This document shows, piece after piece, positions 1-11,000 of a stretch of 64,000 nucleotides of DNA (positions are counted from its first letter, which is position 1; every line of letters begins with the position of its first letter). This DNA comes from Serpula lacrymans var. lacrymans S7.9 (lineage: Eukaryota > Basidiomycota > Agaricomycetes > Boletales > Serpulaceae). The translations under genes and the position numbers were made by a program. The stretch is taken from assembly GCF_000218685.1 (NCBI RefSeq), contig NW_006763308.1, forward strand, positions 372,001-436,000, given 5' to 3'. Under the pieces are notes generated by a model. It ran no database searches. It saw nothing but the letters and a program-made list of their open reading frames with translations, and was not told the origin of the DNA.

Positions 1-190
1 GCCAAATGGCCTTACTTTTGTGCAGACCTTATTTACAAGATATCAACTCATCATATATTGAATGAGGTAAGCAAGGGAGACTACCTAGTCTCCCCAGTCA
101 GACCAAATTACTGATATGACAGTTGATATCAGTAAATAAGGTCTGATCTGAACTAAGAGTGGTGTGCAATAGCCCCCCATTTGGTGTCAA
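1..190. repeat. Palindromic MITE-like element, left edge cut
   Basis: The start of the window is a long imperfect palindrome. AGACCTTATTTA near base 24 returns inverted as TAAATAAGGTCT near base 134, with AGATATCAACT/AGTTGATATC extending the arms. An inner hairpin GGGAGACTA/TAGTCTCCC lies near 76-95. CCATTTGG near 178 mirrors CCAAATGG at the first bases, so the element may be almost complete. There is no coding capacity. A small non-autonomous DNA element is the simplest reading. No target duplication can be checked because the left flank is outside the window. Confidence 0.45.
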
Positions 191-888
191 TAACACGACT
201 TGTTGAAACTATTTTGCCAAAACCTGAGCTCAGCAGAAACTCAACATAAACTCAGCAACTTGAAACCCAGCGAGCACTTACTTGGAACTGCAGAGCATCC
301 TCAGGCTTGCCTTTTGAAAGTCGTTATCCAGGCAGGAGCCACATATATATATATCAAACAAGGAGGATTTTGACAATATGAGTGGTATCTAGCTTTTTTT
401 TAAGTCTAGATTATTTCTTAGCACAGTTTTGGGTTTTCTGTACATTGCTTCCTTATTATCATTATCATGCAACAGTACTTCACTGGTTTAGCCTTTGAAA
501 GGCATACAATTGATGAGATCAAATCAAGAATATGTAGTAGACTGCCCTTGCTGATATTTCATAGGGGCCATGTAGTACTTAAGTTTTAGTGGACCTGTGT
601 TCCTCTTAAATGTGGCCGTTTCATGCCAATTTTGTGGCACCTGCCGACCATTCTCAGACTCGTCTTGTAAGCTTTATTGGCACTGAATGGGGGGCTCCTG
701 CGCGCCACCCTTAGTTTGGACAAGACTAGGCTCCCCAGCTGTTCCTGGTTAAAATTCCAGTTAACGTAGCCAGAATTGTCTCTTGACCACTTGTTGCCAT
801 TGTGAGGCAGACAAAATCCCCACTCAAGATGACTTGGGGACTTTATCATAGCATTTGAAAAATCATAAAAAATGTGTACAAAATCCAG
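191..888. other. Intergenic, no gene recognised
   Basis: No convincing coding region. Long frames here (for example on the minus strand, 586-981) run into LTR A1 and look like chance. AT-rich sequence with a short AT dinucleotide run near 345. Confidence 0.5.
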
Positions 889-1304
889 TGTTACGATAAC
901 ACATTTTTGGACCTTTCCTTTCCTTTTCATTCTCCGCTTCAACCTTTTACTGTAGCTTTCACACTCCATGCCATGCAGCACTTTCCCTTTTATTCAAACT
1001 CCTCCTTCTCGCGCTGCATGGCCTTTCTTTTAATTTTAGATACTAGTATCTCACGTAGTGGAGCTAGTTACACGGGCTGTGCCCTATGACATCGTCAGCC
1101 ACTGCCTTTAGCAACTGTATAGTACATACATACAAACAAACCTGTAACAGTATATAAACCCCAATAGATCCAGGAGACTCCTCAGCGAGTCCTCCTGTTG
1201 TATACCAACAAACTCTCTGCAGCCTAAGGGGTAACCACTCCCCATTCACTACCTTTATAGTGTGTTCCTGTGTGAGCCAGAGTAACTAACTCTCGGTTGT
1301 TACA
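889..1304 (+). mobile_element. Solo LTR, family A copy 1
   Basis: A 416-bp element starting TGTTACGATAACAC and ending GGTTGTTACA, flanked by a perfect 5-bp target duplication TCCAG (884-888 and 1305-1309). It has a TATA-like TATATAAACC near 1151, which sets the orientation, followed by an inverted repeat AGGAGACTCCTC/GAGTCCTCCT. No internal retrotransposon sequence is attached, so this is a solo LTR left by LTR-LTR recombination. The TGTTA..TAACA ends are typical of Copia-type elements. Four more copies lie at 3742, 4671, 10566 and 19032. Confidence 0.9.
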
Positions 1305-1669
1305 TCCAGTACATGAAAAACAATCTTGTAACTAGTACATCATTTGTTATATAGACAACTATTTGCAAAAGTTTTGAGTGGAGGTTGTGAGAATCAAAAT
1401 GATTGAGCTAAGGACTTTGCGGAGTCTCAATCACACAATAATTTCTCGGACAGCCAAGCGGCTCGCTCCTCTACTTATGTTCCAGAGAAGAAGCGGCATC
1501 ATGTGTGAGCATCAGTTGGCCACTTGATAAATATTTCGGTAAACCGGGTTCAAGTCACATTGGCAGCAACAACTTGTCATGGGCTTGGCTGATGCAAGTA
1601 TCATTCCATTGTGAATTTGTAACCCGTGAGATGGCAGCGGCGGAGATGCAACCAACCAAGGAGTATGAA
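1305..1669. other. Intergenic, nothing recognised
   Basis: No gene seen. A hairpin-prone stretch TTGAGCTAAGGACTTTGCGG..CTCAA lies near 1401-1433. Confidence 0.4.
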
Positions 1670-2335
1670 GTACATAGGCAACACAAAGGGATGAACCTTT
1701 TCCAGCCCGGAAACTACCCACTCACACTCCAACCAGGCCAGACAAGTGACCGTTGATTTAATAGTGGAAGACAGCATATTGACATCATGAAGATGGACCT
1801 ATTGCCCTATCTGTACTGGCTGCCGGGGCTTTGCTGATATTAAAAGTGGCACATGGTAGTCAACAAATTGGTGACAGAAGCAGATGGAGAGTGGTGACAT
1901 CAGGTATAGTGAAGGAGCAAGGAAGACGTGTAGGAGGAGGGTGGAGGTTATGAAGTAGTGGACTGGGATAGGTGGCCAGAAAAAACTGCCTGGTGAGAAT
2001 AAAGAGGAGAGTAAAGGGCCCATGGTGGGGCTAAGTAAAGGAAAAAGGGTAGGGGAAATGACAAAAGCAAGGGTGCAATGTGTAGCCAGTGGCGATGCAA
2101 AAAATTACTGAAATGCTGAAATACCAAAAGTACCAAATAGAAAGCAAAAGTGAGCACAACTTGATTGCCTAATAGAGGTGGTGGTGATCAGCCACAAGTT
2201 CAAAAAGGGCAATATTAATTACTATGCCATGTGGCACTGCGTTTATTTGGCATAAAGGTGAGTGTTTTGAATATTTGCTTCATTTTTTACACCTGTCCAT
2301 GCTACCAATCAATTTTGGTGCATGAAACCGGGCTC
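1670..2335 (-). repeat. Old partial copy of LTR-like repeat D
   Basis: Diverged minus-strand copy of the left third of the 1.8-kb repeat D found at 34162, 36338 and 44881. Landmarks shared with those copies are the CATGAAGATGGACCT.TTGCCCTAT block near 1786-1807, the TGGTGGGGCTAAG block near 2020-2036 and the end CATGCTACCAATCAA.TTTGGTGCATG near 2297-2322. It has many substitutions and indels, so it is older than the three full copies. It ends against the KDZ-like relic, into which it probably inserted. Confidence 0.75.
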
Positions 2336-2854
2336 TCTTATATATGGCTGAGTGGACTTTGACATAGGCTTCCACGTGGGTAGCCTCTGCCCAAGCCTTC
2401 AACCTTTTGTTTTGAGAGCCATGGGCTGCTCTCACCTTCATTCTGAACAAAAAGGACTTTTGACCCAGCAGGATACATATCTGATGCAAGGCGTTGTTGG
2501 CCTGACCTTCCCAGAGTGTAAGCTCCTGAATTACTAGATGGTGTAGACCTTCAATTTTGCAAGTGCCTTTTCCTAAGTTAGAGGGTAACACCAGTTTTCT
2601 CCTCTCAATGGCTTATCATTGCTATTAAAGGAACCTGGGAGGTCAAACAGATTTATGTCTTCTGCATTGTTGTCTTTGTCAGAGTTTGGCCACCCCAGGA
2701 CCTCCTCAAGAAACTCAGCAACATCAATATTGCCTAGATAACTTTTAACCTTGAGGTTGAAAGCATCTACGCAGGAAAGCAGGCATTGATACCTTTCCTC
2801 TAACTCCAGTTTTTCTGTGGTTGTGCCCTTGTTGTTAATTTGTTTTGCATACAT
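2336..2854 (-). pseudogene. KDZ-type transposase C-terminal relic
   Basis: On the minus strand, two frames joined by one frameshift near 2590 read through a block with LPSNLGKGTC, then GQANNALHQ and later RLKAWAEATHVEA. From memory this pattern (LPS.LG, QANDALH, RAW..V) is typical of the conserved C-terminal part of basidiomycete Kyakuja-Dileera-Zisupton (KDZ) transposases. The upstream half (2592-2854) is acidic and includes LERYQCLLSC-like helical sequence. The catalytic core is missing. The 3' side is cut by the D repeat at about 2335. A profile search against the KDZ family would settle the assignment. Confidence 0.5.
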
Positions 2855-3069
2855 TTGCAGCTGTATCCTGTTAGGTAGAGTTAATCACTATTCAACAAAG
2901 CATATATTCCCAGGGTCCAGGGTGCCTGGGGACTTACTGAGTCTCTTCCAACTTCAGCCCTACTGATAACCAAGCAATAGTTCCTCAAACCACTCCATTT
3001 TATGTTTCCTATTGCAATAAATGCAGCTGGATTTCTGCTTTGCTGGGTAATTTTGCCAAAGAGACTTCA

Positions 3070-3739
3070 TGTCAAAAAACCATGGCGTCTTTGGAGTAGC
3101 AAAGCTGCCAAGTGGGGTGTTGGAGTAACTGAGTAACAGAGTACGGAGGACGAGATAGGGAATTGGCTTAGCTTGTGTGCTAGGCCCTTCCACGGACCTT
3201 GGTCCCTAACTCAACGGAAAATGGATGGAGGAGAGTAGAGGATGAAAGGGAAGTAGAGTAAAGATCCTTTAGAGAAGGATCAGAAAAAATTTAGAAAAGG
3301 ACTTGGTAAAAAGGTGAGGGAATCTATTTGATATTCAAACTGCAGGAATAGAGTATAGGAGTTAAAGCTTATATACTGTTGGGGGAGCAGGAGCCCTTAA
3401 GAAGTAACTTGTGATGTATGTACTGAGTTCCATGCAGACAACTATCTAGTGAAAGGAGAATGTATGTGCAAGGAGTGTATTCAAGTTATAAGGTCTAACT
3501 ACAGAGTCCACAAGGAATACTAGAACATGTGAGGGGAAATGTATGGTGGACTGGAAGTCCAGTGCAGGAGTATTGGGGTGGACAACTGGAGTACCATTTG
3601 GAACTGGGGCGTAAAGTTATGCTGACCGTCAGACCATGAGGAACATAATCCCGGGTATGCCAATGGTTTGGGAGCTTCGGACTTGGAGAGTATTTCCTTC
3701 AAAGGCGCCAGAGCTCTGTCTTCCAGTACAAATATGGCA
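3070..3739 (+). mobile_element. Repeat family C copy 1 (LTR-like)
   Basis: About 670 bp sharing its whole length with 59659-60310 and, inverted, with 60768-61344. Shared landmarks are TCTTTGGAGTA at the left, AGTAGAGGATGAAAGGGA.. near 3232, TATATACTGTTGGGGGAGCAG near 3370 and CCAGTA.A.ATATGGCA at the right. It has no protein-coding content. Copy 3 of this family has a perfect 5-bp target duplication and TATCA..TGATA ends. No clean duplication is visible around this older copy. LTR A2 inserted 2 bp from its right end. Confidence 0.75.
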
Positions 3740-3741
3740 GT

Positions 3742-4129
3742 TGTAATAACCAAGAGTGATCTACTCCGGCGCACACAGAAACACACTATAGAGAAGATGA
3801 AGATGGGGAGTGGTTACCCCTTGAGCTGCAGTGAGTTAGTTGGTATACAACAGAAGGACTCGCTGAGGAGTCTCCTGGATCTATTGGGGTATATATACTA
3901 CTACAGGTTTGTTTGTATATGTGTACTATACAGTTGAAGAAGGCAGTGGCTGATGATGTCATAGGGCCTAGCCCGTATGGCCAGCTCCACTGCGTGAGAG
4001 AGTTAAGTCTAAAAATAAAAGGAAGGCAATGCGGCGCTAGAAAGGGAAATGCCGCATGGCAATTAAGGTATAAGGTTAAAGCGGAGAATAAAAGAAAAGG
4101 AGATGTCCGGAAATTGTGTTATCGTAACA
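3742..4129 (-). mobile_element. Solo LTR, family A copy 2
   Basis: A 388-bp reverse copy of LTR A (plus strand reads TGTAATAACCAAGAG..ATCGTAACA). Perfect 5-bp target duplication GCAGT at 3737-3741 and 4130-4134. It landed in the right end of repeat C copy 1, so it is younger than that repeat. Confidence 0.9.
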
Positions 4130-4134
4130 GCAGT

Positions 4135-4670
4135 ATCCCCCTCTTAGGGTCGAACTCTTGAGACACAAAGATAGCCTTTGGAGAAAAGGGCTCCGGTGGA
4201 CATATTTTGAAACGGGGTTAGGGTAGGATTTCTCTGGTGGACAAATTTCCTAGTAGCGAGTGGCATGCAGAGTCCGGCTGAGTTTGAATGAGGATATACT
4301 TGGAATTCCTTCAGTTAAACAGTCACGTTCAAAACATCTCTTAACTATCACTGTCACTCCTCTTACTATTGGGCTAAAGGTTATGTCTGGTACTCTTTTA
4401 CTTTTATCTTTCTTTTTCTTATTTTCATTTCACACTCACATTCTATTATACTTACAATGTAGGAGACTCCTCTCCCATTCCCAAGAAGATATCCCAATGG
4501 CATAACTCCAATCAAGAGCTGTGCTCGGGAATACTTTGGTGAGAGATTAATCAGCAATACAGACTGTGACTTAGTGCCTTTCCTATGGGGTCACTGATCC
4601 TGCTATTTGTACATCCCTTACTAAAGATCTTTCCCATGTTATTAGTAATTATTATAGATCACATTATTTC
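4135..4670. other. Intergenic between two solo LTRs
   Basis: No recognisable gene. A pyrimidine-rich stretch lies near 4385-4440. The plus-strand frame at 4260-4505 has no recognised similarity and unusual composition for a protein. Confidence 0.4.
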
Positions 4671-5082
4671 TGTTACGATACACAATTTTTGGACCTTTAA
4701 CTTTCACTCTCAGCTTTAACTTTCTTTCTTTATTTTCACACACTATGCCATGTGGCACTTTCCTTTTGTTCAAACTCCACTTTCTCCTGCTGCGCTGCTT
4801 TCCTTTATTCTTAGATATAACTCTCTCATGTAGTGGAGCTGGTCACATGGGATGTGCCCTATGATATTATTAGACACTGCTTTATCAACTGTATAGTACA
4901 CATGTACAAACAACCTGTAGTAGTATAAATACCCAATAGATCCAGGAGACTTCTCAGCAAGTCCTCCTGTTATTTACCCATAACAAGCTCACTCCTACCA
5001 TAAGGGAGATTATCCTCTCCTTCACTCACCCCTCTCTGCTCGTCTTGTTGCATGCCAGAGTATACAAACTTTGGTTGTAACA
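4671..5082 (+). mobile_element. Solo LTR, family A copy 3
   Basis: A 412-bp forward copy, TGTTACGATACACA..GGTTGTAACA, with the TATA-region block AGTATAAATACCCAATAGATCCAGGAGAC. The flanks (ATTTC, ACTTT) no longer match as a target duplication, so this copy is older than A1, A2 and A5. Its left half is visibly more diverged. Confidence 0.85.
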
Positions 5083-6090
5083 ACTTTTTCTCTTTGATTA
5101 CTATTGGCTGATTATTTGGTCAGACCACTTTCTTATTCTTTCTCTTTTTGATCTAACCCTTACTATTCAATATATAAGGAGTAGATATTTGATGTATTAT
5201 TCCTTAGTTCAATATTAGTTTGGATTTGCACCTATACCAATACTCTTCAACATCAATGCCCTGATCCATCGCCTTCTGGACTTGGCCAGGAATTTGTTAT
5301 TGTTATATACATAGCTTCATATTTGTTACCTGACATTAAGTACCTAAGATATAGTGAGATATCTATAGATAAATCAGTATTGTAGATGATGTAGGAATCC
5401 AATAATTGTACTCACAGTTCTGACTACCTCAGCTCTTTGAGGTAGTCAGAGCTGTGATGTGGCAAATGTAGCAAAGCTGTAGCTGTGGTATTAGTGGGCA
5501 TAAAGTTGGAGATACTATAATCTAATACTAGGCATGATTTTTGCAGTTCCAACATTTTTTACAGGTGAAACATGTAGAGAGACACAAGATTGATCTCAGC
5601 GGGAACAGAATTGCTATATCAATTAAAGACTCTACAAATACAGAAGATGAAAATACCTTGGCGGGAACAGAATCACTGAGGTCCTAACTACATGAATGGT
5701 CTATATATATAGTATGTAGTATGCTAGGATTTCAACAGTGCGGAGTCCGAATATCAGAAGCCTAGGCTGTTGTTGATGTTGACACTGGAACTCAACAAAA
5801 CATTGTAGGAAAATAGTCTTAAAAGGTAGTGCTATACATTGATGACCCAAAAATCATGCATGGGGTAGGTTTGGACTTAAAACAGGCAATAACCACCTGT
5901 TCCTGTCACCACAGAATCAGTTGATTATCACATCATAGTATTTACTTTCAGTTGGAGACTTCAACTTTCTCCCTACTAAATGGGTTTTGGCCCAAGGTGA
6001 TTTTCACGAGTCCTTGGTCTCACAGTGCATGAGTTGCATTTACTCTACTGCTGGAGGCTCACGTGATAAATCTGAACCGGGTTTGCGATT
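5083..6090. other. AT-rich intergenic with a strong hairpin
   Basis: No gene seen. It holds a 19-bp-stem hairpin at 5413-5456 (listed separately) and a repeated GCGGGAACAGAAT pair (near 5598 and 5660). The 3' part precedes the FHA-domain gene. Confidence 0.5.
5413..5456. repeat. Strong 19-bp stem hairpin
   Basis: Left arm CACAGTTCTGACTACCTCA (5413-5431), 6-base loop GCTCTT, right arm TGAGGTAGTCAGAGCTGTG (5438-5456). 18 of 19 positions pair as Watson-Crick and the last as G-T. It could be the centre of a palindromic MITE or a folded transcript. No function is assigned. Confidence 0.8.
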
Positions 6091-6096
6091 CATTGC

Positions 6097-9000
6097 AAAC
6101 TACCATCTGGCATTATCATTCAGGTTGCAAACATTGCGCCTAATGAAAAGGCTTGAGCCAAATACTATCGTGGCTTCATTTCCCATCGACGACGAAACAG
6201 TAACATTTGGTCGAGATCCGCATTGCAGCGTGCGATTGTATTATCCCAAAGTCAGCTCTGTCCATGCAAAGCTAGTGTTTCAAGAACGAAAGGTCTGCAT
6301 TGAATGTACTCTACGCTCTTTGATATTCGAACTAACCCTTCACAAAGGCATTTGTCGTCATTATAGGTACAAACGGTCTCTATTGACGGATACCCGATTT
6401 TCCCTTCCGACAACCCAGATCTACCTACAACAATACCAGTATCTAACAACTCTGAAATAGAGATACATAAGAAACGTTTTATTTTCACCTACCCCCCTAA
6501 GGAACTACGTGCCGCCCTTTTTGACAGCCCTGTCAAGGATGGATCTACTACTCCCGGAGCCCAAAGACGAGCCCTACGTATGTCTATGATTCAAAGCGCG
6601 GAAGTCTTCAGTCCCAAACCCAGCAAGGATCCCAACGAAAATCTCAAGATATTACAGAGTCCTCTTAAGGCTCGAGGTCGGTCACCCGTCAAGCACCCGT
6701 TATATTAGCAACAGAATCTTGCAAGTCATCGTGGCGATATGGACGAAGAGGATATTATTCTGGTTGATGGAAATAACCCGCGCGTGATGGAGGAAGAAAA
6801 ATATTTGGTTATTCTCGAAACTGCCGAAATTAACGAACCAATCAATTCACTCAACCCCGAAACATCAGCCAGAAAAGCTAATTTTCACCCTCCCAATAAT
6901 ACCAGCACGCCCTTTCAACACGAGCCGCAAAATCCTCGTCGACATGTACAAGGACGTCCTTCCTTGCACCGCGCAGTGCTCGTTCGTTCGGCTCAGAGAG
7001 CCATTATGAAGATGGAAACCGAGAACGAGGAAGAGGAGGAAGAAAAAGAAGTAGAGGAGTTCATCGCAGAGAGCATAGGACTGGAAGACAAGCCTAAATT
7101 CGGCATGGTAGATATCCAGGAACAAGTAGATGGGGAAGGTTTTGATGATGACCTTTTGGATGGAGATTACGATGAAGAATCAACTCCACAGCCAGATCAC
7201 CCGTATGGTGGGTGGAGGAAAAGCCTTGAAGCGTCAAAGGACTAGCATGGCCCTTCCGTTCTTCCTCCATTCTTCAAGAAGACGCCTGTCAGCAACTAGA
7301 AGATTGCAGCTCAGGAGAAGAAGAGGTAATATTTGCCTGTTCTTATTAAAAAAAAAACTTCTCATCTAACGCTGTATTTAGGAGCCAGCTCAGGAGGATG
7401 AACCTGATTTTACCGACGACGTACAAATACAAAGGGAAGCAGAAAGACAAGCGCCTCTACCAGCCTCCACAACTACGCCAATACGCTTACAACGACGAAA
7501 CGATTTTTTGGCACCCCAACCACATCATACACGAGCTCTAGAAGCCCCTCAAGGTGCTGGCCGTTACTCTTTTGGTGGTGCACAGAGAATTCTATCGGAG
7601 CCGAAATGGAAGGTCACGGACATCATCGTACCCCTTCCAAAAGAAAAAGTGGAAAGAGTGTCATATCTGAATGATAACCATTATGGACAAGCCGACAAGT
7701 GGGGAAGCAGGAGGTCAAAGGTTAGCGATGAGGAAAGGAAGGTATGTATACATTCTTAGTATGTGACGTGTCTTCGAGATTTCTTTTTTCAAAACTTTCT
7801 ACAGGCTATTCGAGAGCGCAGAAAATCAGCACTTATAACTCCAGACCCTATTTTTGGTGGTCAAGTTCCCGGTTTCAGCACGAGGCTACTCTCTACGCCT
7901 TCCCCTGCTACGGTATCGTCTTTGTTCTCTCCTTCAAAGACAAACGTGTCTCCTGTAGCGGCAGTGCTGCGTGATTTAGATAGTAGTGAAGGGGACGACG
8001 AAGAAGATGCTCGGTCACTCTTGGAAAGGATGAAGAAGACGGTGGAAGACATGAAGAGGAGGAGGAGCGTTGGTCCTCCTTCAAATGCAAACTCTGCCCG
8101 TGATGAAGACATGATTGTGGACGTCAGTGAAAATGACGAATCTGGGACAATACACGAAAGGATGACTGTACAACGACAGTCAAGCCAAGGAACTGCTGAC
8201 TTCTCAGAAGAGGGAAGTGATAAAGAGAATGAAGGTGCTTTCAGTTCACAGCATGATTGTTCCGACCGATATCTCGACTCCCAAGAACCTTGATCAGCAG
8301 ACAATGATTCTGACATGGCAAATTCTGACAAAGAGCAAGAAAATGTTACCATGGGTGCATTCTCCGGGACATCCTCACATTCAGTGGAGGGTTGTGATGG
8401 TGTTGCCCCTCTCACACCTCCCCTCGACACCATTAAACACCTCTATTCACTTCCCAAGACTAGTTCTATTACACCAGTCTTTTGCGGCGTGCGGGATCTA
8501 TTTAATGGTGCCGACGCGCATAGATATGCACACCCTCTGCACACACCAAGGATGGACGGAGTGCGCGATATGTATTTGCGTGAAGGTACACACGTGACAG
8601 ATACACCTACTTTCGAAGGCCTGCGTGATATGATGGAGAGCCTAGCAGGATATCGCAAGTCCGATCAGGAAGAGGACAGTGGTACCCATAGCGAAGAAGA
8701 CACTAATGTAAACGAGGTTTCGGTGAGGGCAACAGCTGGTGCAGGAAGAACGACACGTTCTGGTGCTTCGGCCAAACCCCGCGATAAGGGTGATATGTCC
8801 TGACCCACCACTACACGTGTGGTCAATGCGATAGCTGATACTGTGGTGCCGAACTCAGACCAAGAACAACTTCAGCCTGGCCAATTGGAAGTATTGAAAG
8901 ATGGATCTACACAGGCTTCTCTTGGCATCACTGCGGAAGTGGAAGAGGTTTCTGGAACCATGGCACAATCGACTGCGGGAGAAGGACAAATTTTTCGTAC

Positions 9001-9220
9001 AAAGCTTAGGTTGCTTAGGGTTCGTAAGCAGGTGGCTGTGAATGAAAATGACCAGGTAGGGCCGGATTTTAGTGATGTAGTGATTACCTACCTAATCCTA
9101 ATTAATCTCACCTCAGCAGGATAAACACGGTGTGCGATCAATGGACACGCTGGCAACTGTGTCGGCCAAGGCGAGCCGAATCAGGAATGTAAAGAACTTT
9201 CGACTCTTGCTGAGGTAAGT
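6097..9220 (+). pseudogene. Decayed FHA-domain gene, Ki-67-like
   Basis: The N-terminal part reads KRLEPNTIVASFPIDDETV, then FGRDPHCSVRLYYPKVSSVH, giving the GR and SxxH phosphopeptide-binding signature of an FHA domain, with GTNG after an intron near 6287-6365. Later exons hold long acidic runs (EEEEEEKEVEE), short basic stretches and three GVRDLF/GVRDMY/GLRDMM repeats near 8487-8640. This recalls the repeat region of fungal Ki-67/chromosome-surfactant-like proteins, which coat mitotic chromosomes. Introns are evident near 7326-7380 and 7742-7804. The gene is broken: a frameshift after GTNGL and in-frame stops at 6706, 8291 and 8801, each explained by C-to-T (CAG to TAG, CGA to TGA). The C-terminal end is unclear. 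The family call is an inference from order and motif; the FHA domain itself is clear. Confidence 0.7.
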
Positions 9221-9329
9221 AAGTCGAAAATGTATATTATACGTAGGTTTCACGCTTTCATTCGTCCTAGGCCATGGCGGGCCGTTCGGCTCCCAAGAGT
9301 CAAAGCTACTCCTAAATCGAATGGAGACA

Positions 9330-9525
9330 TCACTGCTGCTGCCTCAGCAGGAGCCAGCAGCACCAGCAGATGCTGGCAGGATGTATGCCAGACCTTGTAT
9401 GAAACCTTTTATTGGGAATTCCCACCCATCTGCTGATGATGTGCCATCGCAAAAATCAAAAAAAATCTGCTAAGCCTATGCAAAGTCTTAGCAGGAGCCA
9501 GCAGGCCCAGCAGGTTCTGTAAAAT
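9330..9525. repeat. CAG-rich degenerate repeat
   Basis: Repeated AGCAGGAGCCAGCAG units occur near 9346 and 9488, with CAGCAGATGCTGGCAGG and CAGGCCCAGCAGG between and after. This is low-complexity sequence with no frame that stays open and resembles a protein. Confidence 0.6.
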
Positions 9526-9732
9526 TGTGACAACATCTATACCAGGGGATGTACAAAAAAAAACCTGTTCACTCTCTTCAACTAGCATATTGTATTCTGT
9601 GTGATGTCACATTTATTTTCTGTCACCCTTTTATTAAGGTGTACTTTTGGAATACATCACAGGATTTTATTTGCCATTGTTGTTGCCTTAATTGCTTCTA
9701 TTTGCACACTCATAGGATTATTATATTTCAAA

Positions 9733-9818
9733 TTCACAGGAGGGATTCGAACTAAAGCCACTCAAAGACTTAACAACTTGAATGCAATACACAACTTAAC
9801 CACTTAGCAACAATACCA
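9733..9818 (-). repeat. tRNA-derived (SINE-like) sequence
   Basis: On the minus strand the sequence begins GGTATTGTTGCTAAGTGGTTAAG, an A-box/D-arm pattern (GCYnAGTGGTTAAG), and ends with a near-perfect B box AGTTCGAATCCC followed by CTCC. The T-arm stem around TTCGAAT does not pair, so it is not a working tRNA. A tRNA-derived SINE head or tRNA pseudogene is more likely. AT-rich sequence at 9540-9730 would be its body. A second, different one is at 49347-49450. Confidence 0.5.
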
Positions 9819-10167
9819 ACTCAGATTCATAGTATAAAGTATAATATATACCCTTGTTTTAAGATTTCCTAGTTTCTGTAAAGTCATTGCTGAGCATCCT
9901 AGAGTTTCAGAGCTGCCAGGAGGGTCTTATACACGACCCTCTCTGTTAAATAACCCAATATTTTCAACTTGAATTCTACTATCAGAATTTACAGATGGCA
10001 GCCTAGCAGCTATCGACAACCTCTTGACACCTATGACAATACTGCTCTACCTTGTTTAGGTTACCATCCAAGCCATGTTGTTTGATGCTCTCATACCAGA
10101 CAACCCGACCACTGTTATATATACATACTATTACATACAAATACATATAATTGCAGAAAATACACGC
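9819..10167. other. AT-rich intergenic
   Basis: No gene. A short hairpin AGGAGGGTCTTATACACGACCCTC lies near 9920-9940. Confidence 0.4.
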
Positions 10168-10992
10168 TGTTACAATTGACATACCAGCACCTACTTACGC
10201 TTCACTTTTTTGTACTTTTACTTTTCATTTTCCAAGTCAGATGACTGATCATGTGGCCATTTACTTTACTTTACATTTCGGACTTTTTATAGTCACATGA
10301 TCATGTGACATATCATCTGACCAGTGTCTAGACTCATCATGTGACTAGTCACATGCTAAACATTGGACTTTAAACTTTATTTACAACTGTACAATACCTC
10401 ATGTATTTTAGTATATATACAGGAGCAATACATGGGGAGGGACTCAGCAAGTCCTCCTGTTGTTAACCAACTAACTCACTGCAGCCTAATGGGTAACCAC
10501 TCCCACCTCTTCCTCTTCTTTTGAGTGTTGTTTTCATTGTGCTCCAGTGCCCCAAGACTGTGTCTTGTAACAACCAAGAGTTAGTTACTCTGGTGCACAC
10601 AGGAACACACTATAAAGGTAGTGAAGAGGGAGTGGTTACCCCTTAGGCTGCAGAGAGTTTGTTGGTATACAACAGGAGGACTCGCTGAGGAGTCTCCTTG
10701 ATCTATTCGGGTTTATATACTGTTACAGGTTTGTTTGTACGTATATACTATACAGTTGCTAAAGGTAGTGGCTGATGATGTCATAGGGCGCAGCCCGTGT
10801 AACCAGCTCCACTGCGTGAGATACTAGTATCTAAAAATAAAAGAAAGGCCGTGCAGCGTGAGAAGAGGAGTTTAAATAAAAGGGAAAGTGCCGCATGGCG
10901 CGGAGTGTGAAAGCTACAGTAAAAGGTTGAAGCGGAGAATGAAAAATAAAGGAAAATGTGTTATCATAACATATCTTGTTGGTGTTGTCACA
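10168..10992 (+). mobile_element. Solo LTR, family B copy 1, with A4 nested near its end
   Basis: Starts TGTTACAATTGACATACC and carries the TATA region AGTATATATACAGGAGC near 10412. It is interrupted by LTR A4 (10566-10971) close to its 3' end and resumes to GTTGTCACA at 10992. Flanks are CACGC (10163-10167) and TACGC (10993-10997), a 5-bp target duplication with one C/T change. Family B shares its 3' half (from GGACTCAGCAAGTCCTCC on) with the sense strand of family A but has an unrelated 5' half, so the two are related LTR subfamilies that recombined or diverged. Confidence 0.75.
10566..10971 (-). mobile_element. Solo LTR, family A copy 4 (nested in B1)
   Basis: Reverse copy TGTAACAACCAAGAG..ATCATAACA, 406 bp. 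Flanks are TGTCT (10561-10565) and TATCT (10972-10976), one G/A difference, so probably a decayed target duplication. Together with the host LTR B1 it forms an extended inverted repeat, because the 5' half of A reversed matches the 3' half of B. Confidence 0.8.
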
Positions 10993-11000
10993 TACGCCTG

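Noticed and set aside
4666..5087. Target duplication for LTR A3
   Set aside because: ATTTC and ACTTT agree too poorly; the copy is accepted only on sequence similarity.
8315..9124. Two independent small genes after the FHA region
   Set aside because: Both continue the same reading frame as the FHA gene across single stop codons and share its repeats.
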